Assembly: GCA_001464035.1 (NCBI GenBank)
Contig: LNEC01000019.1
Span: 62,001-126,000, forward strand
Length of the DNA: 64,000 nt
Direction: 5' to 3'
DNA from: Bradyrhizobiaceae bacterium Ga0074131
GTDB taxonomy: Bacteria; Pseudomonadota; Alphaproteobacteria; Rhizobiales; Xanthobacteraceae
The position numbers and the translations under genes are program-made. How positions within the stretch are numbered: position 1 is the first letter of the stretch; the number at the start of each line of letters is the position of its first letter. Positions 9,026 through 17,957 of the stretch are shown one piece after another. Below the pieces are notes generated by a model that saw nothing but the letters and a program-made list of their open reading frames with translations, had not been told where the DNA came from and made no database searches.

Positions 9026-10363
9026 TCATGAAAACTCCGCCCCAAGCCCGCGCATCATCGGGATGAAATCCGGAAATGAAGTGGCAATGAAGGCGGTGTC
9101 GTCGACTTTAACCGGCTTGTCGGAGGCCAGCCCCATCACCAATGCCGACATTGCGATGCGATGGTCCATGTGGGTAGCGACCAGTCCACCGCCCGGCACA
9201 TGGCCCTTGCCTTCGACAATCAAGTCGTCGCCCGAAATCTCCACCTGGACGCCGTTGACACGCAGCATGGCGGCGGTGGCTTGCAACCGGTCGGATTCCT
9301 TGACCCGCAATTCCTGCAGGCCGCGCATGATGGTGGTGCCTTCGGCAAAGGCGGCCGCCACCGCCAGCACCAGATATTCGTCGATCATCGAGGGCGCGCG
9401 TTCCGGCGGCACCTCGACGCCACGCAGTTTGGAGGCGCGGACCCGGAACTGCGCCATCGGCTCCCCCGCATCGCCGCGAACCTGGCTTTCCTCGATCGAC
9501 GCGCCCATTTCGCGCAGCGTCGTGAACAGCCCGGTACGCAGCGGATTGGTCATGACATCCGACAGAACCAGGTCGGAACCTTCGACAATCAGGGCCGCCA
9601 CGATCGGGAAGGCCGCCGACGACGGATCGGCCGGCACCACGACACTGGCGCCGTGCAATTCGGGTTGTCCTGTTAGCGCGATCCTGCGTCCGTGGGCGCC
9701 TTCCCTGGCCGAGACGATGTGCGCCCCGAAATGTTTCAACATCAGTTCGGTATGATCGCGGCTGGCCTCGGTTTCGACCACCGTGGTGACGCCGGGGGCG
9801 GCGAGCCCCGCCAGCAGCACGGCGGACTTGATCTGGGCAGAGGCGACCGGCGTGCGGTACGTGAGGGGCACGGGATCGTGCGCGCCCTGCAGCGTCAGCG
9901 GCAGCCGGCCACCTTCACCGCTGGCGACCACCCGCGCACCCATCAATTCCAGGGGCTCCAGCACCCGCCGCATCGGCCGCGAGCGCAGCGACGCGTCGCC
10001 CTCGAAGATCGCCGTGATCGGGCAGCCGGCCACGGCCCCCATCACCAGCCGGCAGCCGGTGCCGGAATTGCCGAAATCAAGCGGGGCTTGAGGCTGCGCG
10101 AAGCCGGCCACGCCGACGCCGCGCACGACCCACGCGAACGGGCCGATTCGCTCGACTTTCGCGCCCAGCGTCCGCATGGCCTTCGCGGTATTGAGCACGT
10201 CTTCGCCCTCGAGCAGACCCGAAACCCGGGTTTCGCCGACCGCCAGCGCGCCCAAAATCAGGGCCCGGTGCGAAATCGACTTGTCGCCTGGAACGCGGAC
10301 GTTCCCGGCAAGGGGTCCGCTGGCGCGGGCTGCGAGCGGGCTCGATTGGTCAGAATGGGTCAA
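9026..10363 (-). CDS. aroA: 3-phosphoshikimate 1-carboxyvinyltransferase (EPSP synthase)
   Basis: This enzyme joins phosphoenolpyruvate to shikimate-3-phosphate in the shikimate pathway. Visible signatures are VPGDKSISHRALILGALA, DFGNSGTGCRL, RVKESDRLQ and DHRIAMS, all intact; the GNSGTG form is that of class II enzymes. I placed the start at a TTG (10363, reading MTHSDQSSPLAARASG) because this matches the usual rhizobial N-terminus and an AGAGGA motif lies upstream; a GTG at 10396 would add 11 residues. It is the first gene of the leftward aroA-to-rpsA run. Confidence 0.95.
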   Translation of the reverse strand: MTHSDQSSPLAARASGPLAGNVRVPGDKSISHRALILGALAVGETRVSGLLEGEDVLNTAKAMRTLGAKVERIGPFAWVVRGVGVAGFAQPQAPLDFGNSGTGCRLVMGAVAGCPITAIFEGDASLRSRPMRRVLEPLELMGARVVASGEGGRLPLTLQGAHDPVPLTYRTPVASAQIKSAVLLAGLAAPGVTTVVETEASRDHTELMLKHFGAHIVSAREGAHGRRIALTGQPELHGASVVVPADPSSAAFPIVAALIVEGSDLVLSDVMTNPLRTGLFTTLREMGASIEESQVRGDAGEPMAQFRVRASKLRGVEVPPERAPSMIDEYLVLAVAAAFAEGTTIMRGLQELRVKESDRLQATAAMLRVNGVQVEISGDDLIVEGKGHVPGGGLVATHMDHRIAMSALVMGLASDKPVKVDDTAFIATSFPDFIPMMRGLGAEFS

Positions 10364-10510
10364 GATTGTGTCCTCTACGCCGGCGGCAGGTATCACATGG
10401 GCAGCGCTGCGTCACGCCGCGGTCGAAATGCGCGCAGAGCGCTATTGACAGGGGCGCGGCAACTAGCCAAGTGAAGCACCGTTTTTCGACAGATTCCCAG
10501 GACTCCCCAC

Positions 10511-10936
10511 GTGGCCAAATCCGATCTCGGAACCAAACGCATTTGCCCGACGACGGGTAAGAAATTTTACGACCTCAACAAGAATCCGGTGATTTCACCC
10601 TATACCGGGGAGGTCGTGCCGATTGCGCCAATCCCGCCGCCCCGGACCCGCGCCGACGCGGCCGCGCGCGCCGCGGCTGCCGCCTCCGCCGCGTCCGCCG
10701 CGGAAGCGCCGGAGCCCGCAGAGGCCGAAGAATTGGTGCCGCTCGAGGAAGCCGATGCGGAGGAAAATACCGGCAAGGTCAAGGCCGTCGTTCCGGAGTC
10801 GGAGGACGACATCGAGATCGACGAGACCATCGAAGACGACGACGATGACGATTCCACCTTCATCGCCGACGAGGAAGAAGGCGATGAGGACGTCACCGAC
10901 ATCATCGGCGACGTCGGCAGCGACGAAGAGACTTGA
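10511..10936 (+). CDS. FYDLN acid-domain protein (TIGR02300 family)
   Basis: A 141-residue protein with a short basic head and the diagnostic GTKRICPTTGKKFYDLNKNP segment. A Pro/Ala-rich linker follows, then a very acidic tail with long Asp/Glu runs (about residues 75-141). It is conserved in alphaproteobacteria beside aroA, divergently transcribed as here. The head contains only one Cys, so a full zinc finger is not evident. Molecular function is unknown. A strong terminator follows 5 nt after the stop. Confidence 0.93.
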   Translation: MAKSDLGTKRICPTTGKKFYDLNKNPVISPYTGEVVPIAPIPPPRTRADAAARAAAAASAASAAEAPEPAEAEELVPLEEADAEENTGKVKAVVPESEDDIEIDETIEDDDDDDSTFIADEEEGDEDVTDIIGDVGSDEET

Positions 10937-10941
10937 GATCG

Positions 10942-10966
10942 ACCCTGAACTGTGTTCAGGGTTTTT
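10942..10966 (+). terminator. Rho-independent terminator of the FYDLN gene
   Basis: A perfect 8-bp stem ACCCTGAA/TTCAGGGT with a 5-nt loop is followed directly by a T run. It starts 5 nt after the stop codon and precedes tRNA-Ala. Confidence 0.9.
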
Positions 10967-11001
10967 CCCCGCGAGCAGCCCAAGGTGCGCGGGATATCTA
11001 A

Positions 11002-11075
<74 letters not shown>

Positions 11076-11077
<2 letters not shown>

Positions 11078-11136
11078 CGCTTCGCCCTTCAGGCTACGCG
11101 TGGCGCAGCCACGCAAGAGCCGGAAGGCGAAGCGTG
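11076..11136. repeat. Palindromic repeat abutting tRNA-Ala
   Basis: Perfect 11-bp arms CACGCTTCGCC and GGCGAAGCGTG lie 39 bp apart and enclose a second inverted pair (GCGTGGC/GCCACGC). The left arm begins in the tRNA CCA end. It looks like a REP-type extragenic palindrome; no function is evident. Confidence 0.6.
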
Positions 11137-11224
11137 GTGCCCGGCGTAGCCCTCTTGGCGAAGACGGGCTGGTGAGATTTCCCCGTACCGCCTACCATGG
11201 AGCCCCGCCTACGTGTGAGCGCCG

Positions 11225-11479
11225 ATGTGGTACGTCTACATCATCCGCAGCATCCATCATCCCAAACAGGAATACGTCGGCGCGACTGCCGATCTGAAGC
11301 GACGGCTACCAGAGCATAATACCGGCAGGTCCGCGCACACCGCCAAATTTAAACCCTGGCGATTGGTCTGGTACTGCGCCTTCCCGAACAAGCAGAAAGC
11401 GCTAGAATTCGAGAAATACCTCAAATCCCATTCCGGCCGGGCGTTTGCGAAGAAGCGCCTCTGCGGCACAGCCGTATAG
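11225..11479 (+). CDS. GIY-YIG domain protein (YhbQ/UPF0213-like)
   Basis: A compact 84-residue GIY-YIG nuclease-superfamily domain. The first strand is YVYIIRS, the second motif is YVGATADLKRRLPEHN with the conserved Arg, and TGRSAHTAKFKPWRLVWY follows. The closing helix FEKYLKSHSGRAFAKKR carries the catalytic-type Glu. Stand-alone domains of this kind are common in alphaproteobacteria and their substrate is mostly unknown. It begins 148 nt after tRNA-Ala. Confidence 0.88.
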   Translation: MWYVYIIRSIHHPKQEYVGATADLKRRLPEHNTGRSAHTAKFKPWRLVWYCAFPNKQKALEFEKYLKSHSGRAFAKKRLCGTAV

Positions 11480-11529
11480 TTGTAGCCGCAAGCTTCGGCT
11501 GAAAACCCACCCTGCACAAACGGCCGGAG

Positions 11530-11989
11530 AGGACCCCCGCCACCCCCCAACGCGGCAGTCAGCTCATCCCGCAGGGCGATCAGTTCATCCTTCATCGCCA
11601 ATAGCTCAGTGACCGAGCAGTTCTAGGCAGCGAGGATGGCCTCGGGCACCGTCCTGGCCTTTTCCTTGCGGGCATGCCCCGGGATGTCAGCGCGATCAGG
11701 ACCTGCCGCTCGTCCTCGGTGTGCGGGTACGCCTGACCAGTCCCGCCACCTCCAGCCGCTTGAGCAGCGGGGTCAGCGTGCCGGAATCCAGCAACAGCCG
11801 TTCGCCGATGTCCTTGACCGGCACGCCGTCGCGCTCCCACAGCACCAGCATGACGAGGTATTGCGGATAGGTCAGCCCGAGCCGGTCGAGCAGCGGCTTG
11901 TACGCCCGGTTGAACGCGTGCGCGGCGGACCGTCCGCCGTTCCGGCGTTCGACATGCATCCCGGTGCGGGAAGGCATTCCCATGCGCAT
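11530..11989 (-). pseudogene. Decayed OhrR-like MarR-family regulator
   Basis: From the ATG at 11989 the reading gives an OhrR-like winged-helix region (AYKPLLDRLGLTYPQYLVML, KDIGERLLLDSGTLTPLLKRLE). It then shifts frame near 11725; DERQVLIALT continues in a second frame. A further shift near 11670 puts KARTVPEAILAA and TELLAMKDELIALRDEL in a third frame, with a TAG between them. The N-terminal part that carries the redox cysteine in OhrR (LCFALYS region) is also missing. No ohr gene lies nearby. The gene cannot make a working sensor as sequenced. Confidence 0.82.
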
Positions 11990-12064
11990 TTGCGTGCCGG
12001 CGTCCCTGATGCTTAATGGCCGCAACGTTCCCGCAAACCTCGCATAAACGGCCAAGAAGCACCT

Positions 12065-13270
12065 ATGACGACTGAAACGGCTCCCGGCGCCATGACCGGA
12101 CTGCGCGTGATCGATTTGACGCGCGTGCTTGGTGGCCCCTATTGCACCCAGATACTCGCCGACCACGGCGCCGACGTGATCAAGGTCGAGCCGCCCGCCG
12201 GCGACGAGGTGCGTGACTGGGGCCCTCCCTTCCACGGCGAGGACGCGGCCTATTTCGTCGGCATCAACCGTAACAAGCGCTCGATCGGGCTCGACCTCGC
12301 TTCCGAGGGCGGCCGCGCCGTGCTGATGAAGATGCTGGAAGGCGCCGACGTCCTGATCGAGAATTTCAAGCCGGGCACGCTCGACAAATGGGGCATCGGC
12401 AACGATACGCTGCGTGGCAGATTTCCGAAGCTGGTGCACTGCCGGATTTCCGGCTTCGGCGCCGACGGCCCGCGCGGCGGCAATCCCGGCTACGACGCCA
12501 TCATCCAGGCCATGACCGGCATGATCGCCGCGACCGGTTCGCCGCAAAGCGGGCCGATGCGGATCGGCGTCCCCCTGGTCGACATCACCACCGGGCTTTA
12601 CGCCGCGATCGGCATCCTGATGGCGCTGTCGGAGCGCCAGAAATCCGGCGTCGGGCAGTTCCTCGAAACCACGCTTTACGAAACCGGCCTTGCCATCATG
12701 CATCCGCATGCCGCGAATTACTTCATGCACGGCAAGCCGCCGAGCCTCACCGGCAACGAGCATCCCAATCTGGTGCCCTACGCGATTTTCCCGACCCGAA
12801 CCGACAATATCTTCATCGGCGTCGGCAATGACGGTACCTTTCGCAAGCTGGCCAGGGAGATCGGCAAACCCGAGCTCGGCACCGATCCGCGCTTCGCCCG
12901 CAACAAGGACCGCATCGTCAACCGCGATGCGCTGCGCGCCGAACTCGCCGCCGTGTTCAGCCAGCACGACGCCGGGCCGCTGTGCGATCGCCTGCTCGCC
13001 GCCGGACTGCCGGCAGGCCCGGTGCAGTCGATCGACCAGGCGCTCACCAGCGCCCATACCGTGCATCGCGGCGACGTCATCGAAAAGGACTGGTACAAGG
13101 GCGTTGCCTCGCCGATTCGACTGGCGCGCAGCAAGCCGAGCCTGCGCCGCGTGCCGCCGAAATTCAGCCAGCATACCGCCGAGGTGCTCGGCGACTTCGG
13201 GTATTCGAAGAGCGAGATCGATGCCCTGGTCGCTGAGGGCGCGGTCTGCGGCAGCGAACGGAAGCGCTGA
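12065..13270 (+). CDS. CaiB/BaiF (class III) CoA-transferase
   Basis: A 401-residue enzyme that moves CoA between acyl groups through an aspartyl-CoA intermediate. The nucleophile is likely D173 in GVPLVDITTGLYAA. Other family blocks are LRVIDLTRVLGGPYCTQILA, DVIKVEPP, NRNKRSIGLDL and IENFKPGTL. The length fits the family. The actual acyl substrate cannot be told from sequence. It stands alone, divergent from the decayed regulator and 190 nt before ugpB. Confidence 0.92.
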   Translation: MTTETAPGAMTGLRVIDLTRVLGGPYCTQILADHGADVIKVEPPAGDEVRDWGPPFHGEDAAYFVGINRNKRSIGLDLASEGGRAVLMKMLEGADVLIENFKPGTLDKWGIGNDTLRGRFPKLVHCRISGFGADGPRGGNPGYDAIIQAMTGMIAATGSPQSGPMRIGVPLVDITTGLYAAIGILMALSERQKSGVGQFLETTLYETGLAIMHPHAANYFMHGKPPSLTGNEHPNLVPYAIFPTRTDNIFIGVGNDGTFRKLAREIGKPELGTDPRFARNKDRIVNRDALRAELAAVFSQHDAGPLCDRLLAAGLPAGPVQSIDQALTSAHTVHRGDVIEKDWYKGVASPIRLARSKPSLRRVPPKFSQHTAEVLGDFGYSKSEIDALVAEGAVCGSERKR

Positions 13271-13460
13271 GGCCGCTGCCCCGAATGCCGCGCAACGAAG
13301 CTGCACCGCGTCCGGGGCACGCGATCGTTGCGCCCTATTTTCCGGCTTCCCCTGACCGCGGCTTCCCCAATACCCTGCTTTCGCATATACGGTCATTTGC
13401 ACGTCATCCAGCGCTGTTATCGCGCCAAACGAAGATGATGATCCAACCGGGAGGATTCTG

Positions 13461-14774
13461 ATGATGCTACGACATTTTGGCCTTGCCACGACGCTGGCGG
13501 CCACGCTGGTGCTTGCAACCCCCGCTTACGCGGTGATCGAGCTGCAGTGGTGGCACGCCATGACCGGCGCCAACAACGACGTCGTCAACAAGCTCGCGGC
13601 GGATTTCAACGCCAGCCAATCCGACTACAAGGTCATGCCGTCCTTCAAGGGCGGCTATGCCGACACCATGAACGCCGGCATCGCCGCGTTCCGCGCCGGC
13701 AACGCGCCGCACATCATGCAGGTGTTCGAAGTCGGCACCGCGACCATGATGAGCGCCACCGGCGCCATCAAGCCGGTCTATCAGCTGATGAAGGACGCAG
13801 GCGAACCGTTCGATCCCAAGGCCTACCTGCCAACCATCACGGGTTACTACTCAACCTCCAAGGGCGACATGCTGTCGTTTCCCTTCAACTCGTCGTCGAC
13901 GGTGATGTGGATCAACAAGGATGAGCTGAAGAAGGCCGGCGTAGCCGAGATCCCGAAAACCTGGCCCGAAGTGTTCGCTGCCGCCAAGAAGCTGAAAGCG
14001 GCCGGTCACGAGACCTGCGGCTTTTCCAATGCGTGGGCGTCATGGGTCCATATCGAGCAATTCTCCGCCTGGCACAACGTGCCGATCGGCAGCAAGGCGA
14101 ACGGGCTCGACGGCTTCGACACCGAGCTCAAGTTCAACTCGCCGCTGCACGTCAAGCACCTGCAAAACCTGGTCGACCTGCAGAAGGACAAGACTTACGA
14201 CTATGCCGGCCGCGCCAACGCCGGCGAGGCGCGCTTTGGCTCGGGCGAATGCGCGATCTTCCTGACTTCCTCGGGTTATTATGGCACCGCCAAAGGCACC
14301 GCCAAGTTCGACTTCACCTCGGCGCCGATGCCTTATTACCCCGATGTTGCCGGCGCCCCGCAGAACTCGATCATCGGCGGCGCATCACTTTGGGTGATGG
14401 GCGGCAAGAAGCCCGAAGAGTACAAGGGTGTCGCGAAATTCTTCGCCTTCCTGTCCGACACCGACCGGCAGGCCAAGCTGCACCAGGAATCCGGCTACCT
14501 GCCGATCACCAAGGCGGCCTATGAAAAGACCAAGGCCGACGGCTTCTACGACAAGAATCCCATCCTGCAGACGCCGCTCAAGGCACTGACCAACAAGGAG
14601 CCGACCGAGAATTCGCGTGGCCTGCGCTTTGGCAACATGGTGCAGATGCGCGAACTCTGGTCCGAGGAGATCGAGGCGGCACTGGCGGGCAAGAAGACCG
14701 CGCAGGAAGCGCTCGATGCGGCCGTATCCCGCGGCAATGCCATGTTGCGGACGTTCGAGAAGACGGCAAAATAG
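13461..14774 (+). CDS. ugpB: sn-Glycerol-3-phosphate ABC transporter substrate-binding protein
   Basis: A 437-residue periplasmic binding protein with a signal peptide of about 24 residues (ending TPAYA). The mature start IELQWWHAMTGANND is characteristic of UgpB, as are SFKGGYADTMNAGIAAFRAG, GWYS-like and ECAIFLTSSG segments. It captures glycerol-3-phosphate and glycerophosphodiesters for the UgpAEC importer. A GGGAGG Shine-Dalgarno sits upstream; ATG at 13461 or 13464. A strong hairpin follows the stop. Confidence 0.95.
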   Translation: MMLRHFGLATTLAATLVLATPAYAVIELQWWHAMTGANNDVVNKLAADFNASQSDYKVMPSFKGGYADTMNAGIAAFRAGNAPHIMQVFEVGTATMMSATGAIKPVYQLMKDAGEPFDPKAYLPTITGYYSTSKGDMLSFPFNSSSTVMWINKDELKKAGVAEIPKTWPEVFAAAKKLKAAGHETCGFSNAWASWVHIEQFSAWHNVPIGSKANGLDGFDTELKFNSPLHVKHLQNLVDLQKDKTYDYAGRANAGEARFGSGECAIFLTSSGYYGTAKGTAKFDFTSAPMPYYPDVAGAPQNSIIGGASLWVMGGKKPEEYKGVAKFFAFLSDTDRQAKLHQESGYLPITKAAYEKTKADGFYDKNPILQTPLKALTNKEPTENSRGLRFGNMVQMRELWSEEIEAALAGKKTAQEALDAAVSRGNAMLRTFEKTAK

Positions 14775-14785
14775 GCCATTCTATC

Positions 14786-14813
14786 GGCTCCCCTTCCGCA
14801 TCGGAGGGGAGCC
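14786..14813 (+). promoter_or_regulatory. Intercistronic hairpin between ugpB and ugpA
   Basis: GGCTCCCC pairs with GGGGAGCC, and after a one-base bulge TCCG pairs with CGGA. There is no T run. The position, 12 nt after the ugpB stop, suits an mRNA-stabilising element that raises binding-protein output relative to the permeases. That role is inference. Confidence 0.6.
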
Positions 14814-14873
14814 GGCATGGCACACGAAACGCCACGCCTCTTACAAGCCTCTTTTGATCAGGAGAATTTCTGG

Positions 14874-14891
14874 ATGAGCAAGTCGCCCTGA
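14874..14891 (+). other. Possible five-codon minicistron ahead of ugpA
   Basis: AGGAG is followed 9 nt later by ATG AGC AAG TCG CCC TGA, and the ugpA ATG comes directly after the TGA. The ugpA ATG itself has no good ribosome site, so ugpA may be translated by reinitiation after this mini-frame. Confidence 0.35.
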
Positions 14892-15776
14892 ATGGAAAAG
14901 TCCGCGGTCTTCAACAGCAGCAGGTTGCTTCCTTACGCGCTGCTCGCGCCGCAGCTCATCATCACATTCGTATTCTTCTACTGGCCAGCCAGCCAGGCGG
15001 TCCTGCAATCCTTCAAGCGGGAGGATGCCTTCGGCCTTGTTTCCGAATTCGTCGGCCTGGAAAACTACCATGCGCTGTTTGCGCAGCCCGAATATTACAG
15101 GGCGATGCTGACGACGCTGGTGTTCTCGACCCTGGTTGCGGGTTTGTCGCTCTTGATCGCGCTGCTGTTCGCAACCCAGGCCGACAAGAACCTCAAGGCC
15201 GCGCCGGCCTACAAGACCTTTATGATCTGGCCCTACGCAGTGGCGCCGGCGGTGGCCGGCGTGCTGTGGTTCTTCATCTTCCACCCATCCCTCGGCACCC
15301 TGGCGCGGCCGCTACGCGGGCTGGGGCTCGACTGGAATCCGCTATTGAACGGCAACCACGCCATGACCCTCGTGGTGATGTCCGCGGTGTGGAAGCAGAT
15401 CGCCTATAATTTCCTGTTCTTCCTCGCCGGACTGCAGTCGATCCCCAAAAGCGTGATCGAGGCCGGCGCGATTGACGGCGCCGGTCCGATGCGGCGGTTC
15501 TGGACCATTGTGTTCCCGCTGCTGTCGCCGACCACCTTCTTTCTGCTGGTGGTGAACGTCGTCTACGTGTTCTTCGATACCTTCGGCATCATCGACGCGG
15601 TGACCGGCGGCGGCCCGGCCGGCGCGACCACCACCATGGTCTACAAGGTCTATGCCGACGGCCGGCTTGGAGGCAACCTCGGCGGCTCGGCGGCTCAATC
15701 GGTGGTGCTGATGGTCATCGTCATCGCGCTGACCGCGGTCCAATTCAAGTACGTCGAGCGCAAGGTGCAGTACTGA
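14892..15776 (+). CDS. ugpA: sn-Glycerol-3-phosphate ABC transporter permease
   Basis: A 294-residue inner-membrane permease with six predicted membrane helices. The ABC-transporter EAA loop, which contacts the ATPase, is IEAGAIDGAGPMRRFWTIVFP. It forms the translocation pore with UgpE. Its stop overlaps the ugpE start by one base. The N-terminus MEKSAVFNSSRLLPYALLAPQL fits the UgpA family. Confidence 0.95.
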   Translation: MEKSAVFNSSRLLPYALLAPQLIITFVFFYWPASQAVLQSFKREDAFGLVSEFVGLENYHALFAQPEYYRAMLTTLVFSTLVAGLSLLIALLFATQADKNLKAAPAYKTFMIWPYAVAPAVAGVLWFFIFHPSLGTLARPLRGLGLDWNPLLNGNHAMTLVVMSAVWKQIAYNFLFFLAGLQSIPKSVIEAGAIDGAGPMRRFWTIVFPLLSPTTFFLLVVNVVYVFFDTFGIIDAVTGGGPAGATTTMVYKVYADGRLGGNLGGSAAQSVVLMVIVIALTAVQFKYVERKVQY

Positions 15777-16624
15777 TGGTCGAGCATCGCCCGTGGAACG
15801 ACATCATCGCCTACGCCATCCTCACCCTCGGCGTGTTCATTGTCGCGTTTCCGGTCTATGTCGCGATGATCGCCTCGACCCATGACGCGGCGACCGTGGT
15901 CGGAGGCCGGATGCCGCTGTCGCCGGGCGGCCACGCACTTGAAAACTACTACCGCGCCATCTTCGTCGGAGGCTCCCGCACCGCCCCCGAGCCGGTCGGC
16001 CAGCTGCTGCTCAACTCGTTCATTTCCGCGATCGGCATCGCGGTGGGCAAGATCTGCATTTCAATCCTGTCCGCCTATGCCGTGGTGTATTTCCGTTTTC
16101 CGTTCCGCAAGACCGCGTTCTGGATCATTTTCGTCACACTGATGCTGCCGGTCGAGGTCCGCATCTATCCGACCTACAAGGTCGTGGCCGACCTGCGCAT
16201 GCTCGACACCTATGCCGGGCTGATCCTGCCGTTGATCGCCTCGGCGACCGGCACGCTGCTGTTTCGTCAGTTCTTCATGACGGTGCCGGACGAGTTGCTG
16301 GAAGCGTCGCGCATCGACGGCGCCGGACCGTTCCGGTTTTTCAAGGATACGCTGTTGCCGCTGTCGATCACGACGATCTCCGCCTTGTTCGTGATCCAGT
16401 TCATCTATGGCTGGAATCAGTATTTGTGGCCGTTGCTGATCACCACGCAGGATTCGATGCAGACCATCGTCACCGGTATCAAGAAGATGCTTGTGACGAC
16501 GGATGAACTGGCCGAATGGCAGCTGGCGATGGCGACTGCGGTCCTCGCCATGCTGCCGCCTGTGGCGGTGGTGATATTCATGCAACGGCTGTTCGTGCGC
16601 GGCCTGGTCGAGACCGAGAAGTAG
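15776..16624 (+). CDS. ugpE: sn-Glycerol-3-phosphate ABC transporter permease
   Basis: The second permease, 282 residues and six predicted helices, with the EAA loop LEASRIDGAGPFRFFKDTLLPLS. It starts on the last base of ugpA (TGATGG), indicating coupled translation, and ends 7 nt before ugpC. Together UgpA and UgpE form the membrane channel of the importer. Confidence 0.95.
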   Translation: MVEHRPWNDIIAYAILTLGVFIVAFPVYVAMIASTHDAATVVGGRMPLSPGGHALENYYRAIFVGGSRTAPEPVGQLLLNSFISAIGIAVGKICISILSAYAVVYFRFPFRKTAFWIIFVTLMLPVEVRIYPTYKVVADLRMLDTYAGLILPLIASATGTLLFRQFFMTVPDELLEASRIDGAGPFRFFKDTLLPLSITTISALFVIQFIYGWNQYLWPLLITTQDSMQTIVTGIKKMLVTTDELAEWQLAMATAVLAMLPPVAVVIFMQRLFVRGLVETEK

Positions 16625-16631
16625 GACCGAG

Positions 16632-17726
16632 ATGGCCAACGTAGTTCTCCGCGATGTCCGCAAAACCTACACCGGTGGATTCGAGGCCATCAAGGGTATC
16701 GACTTCGAGGTCGGCGACGGCCAGTTCTGCGTGCTGGTCGGGCCCTCCGGCTGTGGCAAGTCCACGCTGCTGCGCATGGTCGCGGGCCTCGAGACCATCA
16801 CGTCGGGCGACATCGACATCGGCGGACGCATCGTCAACCAGATCGAGCCGGCCGACCGCGACATCGCCATGGTGTTCCAGAACTACGCGCTCTATCCGCA
16901 TATGACCGTCTACAACAACATGGCCTACGGCCTGCGCAACCGGCGCATGCCGGAGCCCGAGATCGACACAAGGGTGCAGGAGGCCGCCCGCATTCTCGAA
17001 CTCAGCACCATGCTCGATCGCAAGCCGAGGCAGCTCTCAGGTGGCCAGCGCCAGCGCGTCGCGATGGGCCGCGCCATCGTGCGGCAGCCGAAGGTGTTCC
17101 TGTTCGACGAGCCGCTGTCGAACCTCGACGCCAAGCTGCGCATCGCCATGCGCGTCGAGATTCGCAAACTGCAGAGGCGATTGAACACCACCTCGATCTA
17201 CGTCACCCACGACCAGCTCGAAGCAATGACGCTGGCCGACATTCTTGTGGTGATGAACAGCGGCCGGGTCGAGCAGATCGGCAATCCCCTCGACATCTAT
17301 CAGAAGCCCGCCACCACCTTCGTCGCTTCCTTCATTGGCGCGCCGCCGATGAATCTGATGCCGCTTCGGGCAGACGAAATCAGATCGCAATTCGCCGGCG
17401 ATAGCCGCGCCGCCGGCGAATCCGGTATTCTGGGAATCCGCCCGGAGGATTTCGTGATTTCGGCCGAAACCATCGCCGGCGGTATCGCGCTCGACCTCAC
17501 CGTGGAGGCGATCGAGCGGGTCGGGGCCGAGACCTTCGTCTACGGCACCCGTCAGCACGAAATTCAGGGCGTCGCCGCCAATCCCGGCGAGTTGCCGCCT
17601 GGCGAGGTGATCGTGCGGATCCCCGGCGCGGTCGCGCCCGCCATCGGCGAGCGAATCAAGGCAGTGGCCCCCCGCGAGAACCTGCATCTGTTCAGCGCCG
17701 ACGGCCGCCAGCGGATCGAGCTGTAG
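16632..17726 (+). CDS. ugpC: sn-Glycerol-3-phosphate ABC transporter ATP-binding protein
   Basis: A 364-residue MalK-type ATPase. It has Walker A GPSGCGKST, the Q-loop MVFQNYALYPHMTV, the signature LSGGQRQRVAMGRA, Walker B VFLFDEPLSNLD and the switch histidine in YVTHDQLEAM. A C-terminal TOBE-type regulatory region follows (about residues 240-364), with GIRPEDF. It closes the ugpBAEC operon. No ugpQ phosphodiesterase gene follows, unlike in E. coli. Confidence 0.95.
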   Translation: MANVVLRDVRKTYTGGFEAIKGIDFEVGDGQFCVLVGPSGCGKSTLLRMVAGLETITSGDIDIGGRIVNQIEPADRDIAMVFQNYALYPHMTVYNNMAYGLRNRRMPEPEIDTRVQEAARILELSTMLDRKPRQLSGGQRQRVAMGRAIVRQPKVFLFDEPLSNLDAKLRIAMRVEIRKLQRRLNTTSIYVTHDQLEAMTLADILVVMNSGRVEQIGNPLDIYQKPATTFVASFIGAPPMNLMPLRADEIRSQFAGDSRAAGESGILGIRPEDFVISAETIAGGIALDLTVEAIERVGAETFVYGTRQHEIQGVAANPGELPPGEVIVRIPGAVAPAIGERIKAVAPRENLHLFSADGRQRIEL

Positions 17727-17876
17727 CGGCATTCCCCGATGTGCAATCGCACAGCTGAGGGCCGCGCCAGGCGAGAAACCCGCCGATGTGGCGCGGGGAA
17801 GACCATCTGAAGGGCCACGTGTCACGGTTCCCCAAGAGCTTGAACGCTCGCCAAATCATGCCCATATTGCTGTTGA

Positions 17877-17957
17877 CCGGACGGCAATCCGCCGGCCGGC
17901 CAAAAAATGGGGCGCCGCAAGGGCCCCTCAAAGTCGCTTCGAGAGGACTTTGTGATG
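17877..17957 (+). promoter_or_regulatory. ROSE-type RNA thermometer in the hsp20 leader
   Basis: Three successive hairpins precede the ATG: 17877-17899 (CCGG-A-CGGC/GCCG-G-CCGG), 17909-17927 (GGGGC/GCCCC) and 17929-17952 (CAAAGTC/GACTTTG). The last one buries the Shine-Dalgarno. Its ascending arm holds TCGCT (17934-17938) opposite AGGA (17944-17947), leaving one unpaired G. This is the U-Y-G-C-U against AGGA arrangement that defines ROSE elements of rhizobial small heat-shock genes. Heating would melt the stem and free the ribosome site. Confidence 0.82.

Noticed and set aside
11696..13504. 602-codon leftward open frame across the CoA-transferase
   Set aside because: Most of it is the antisense of the intact CaiB/BaiF gene; only its last 97 codons match a family (OhrR), described as the pseudogene.
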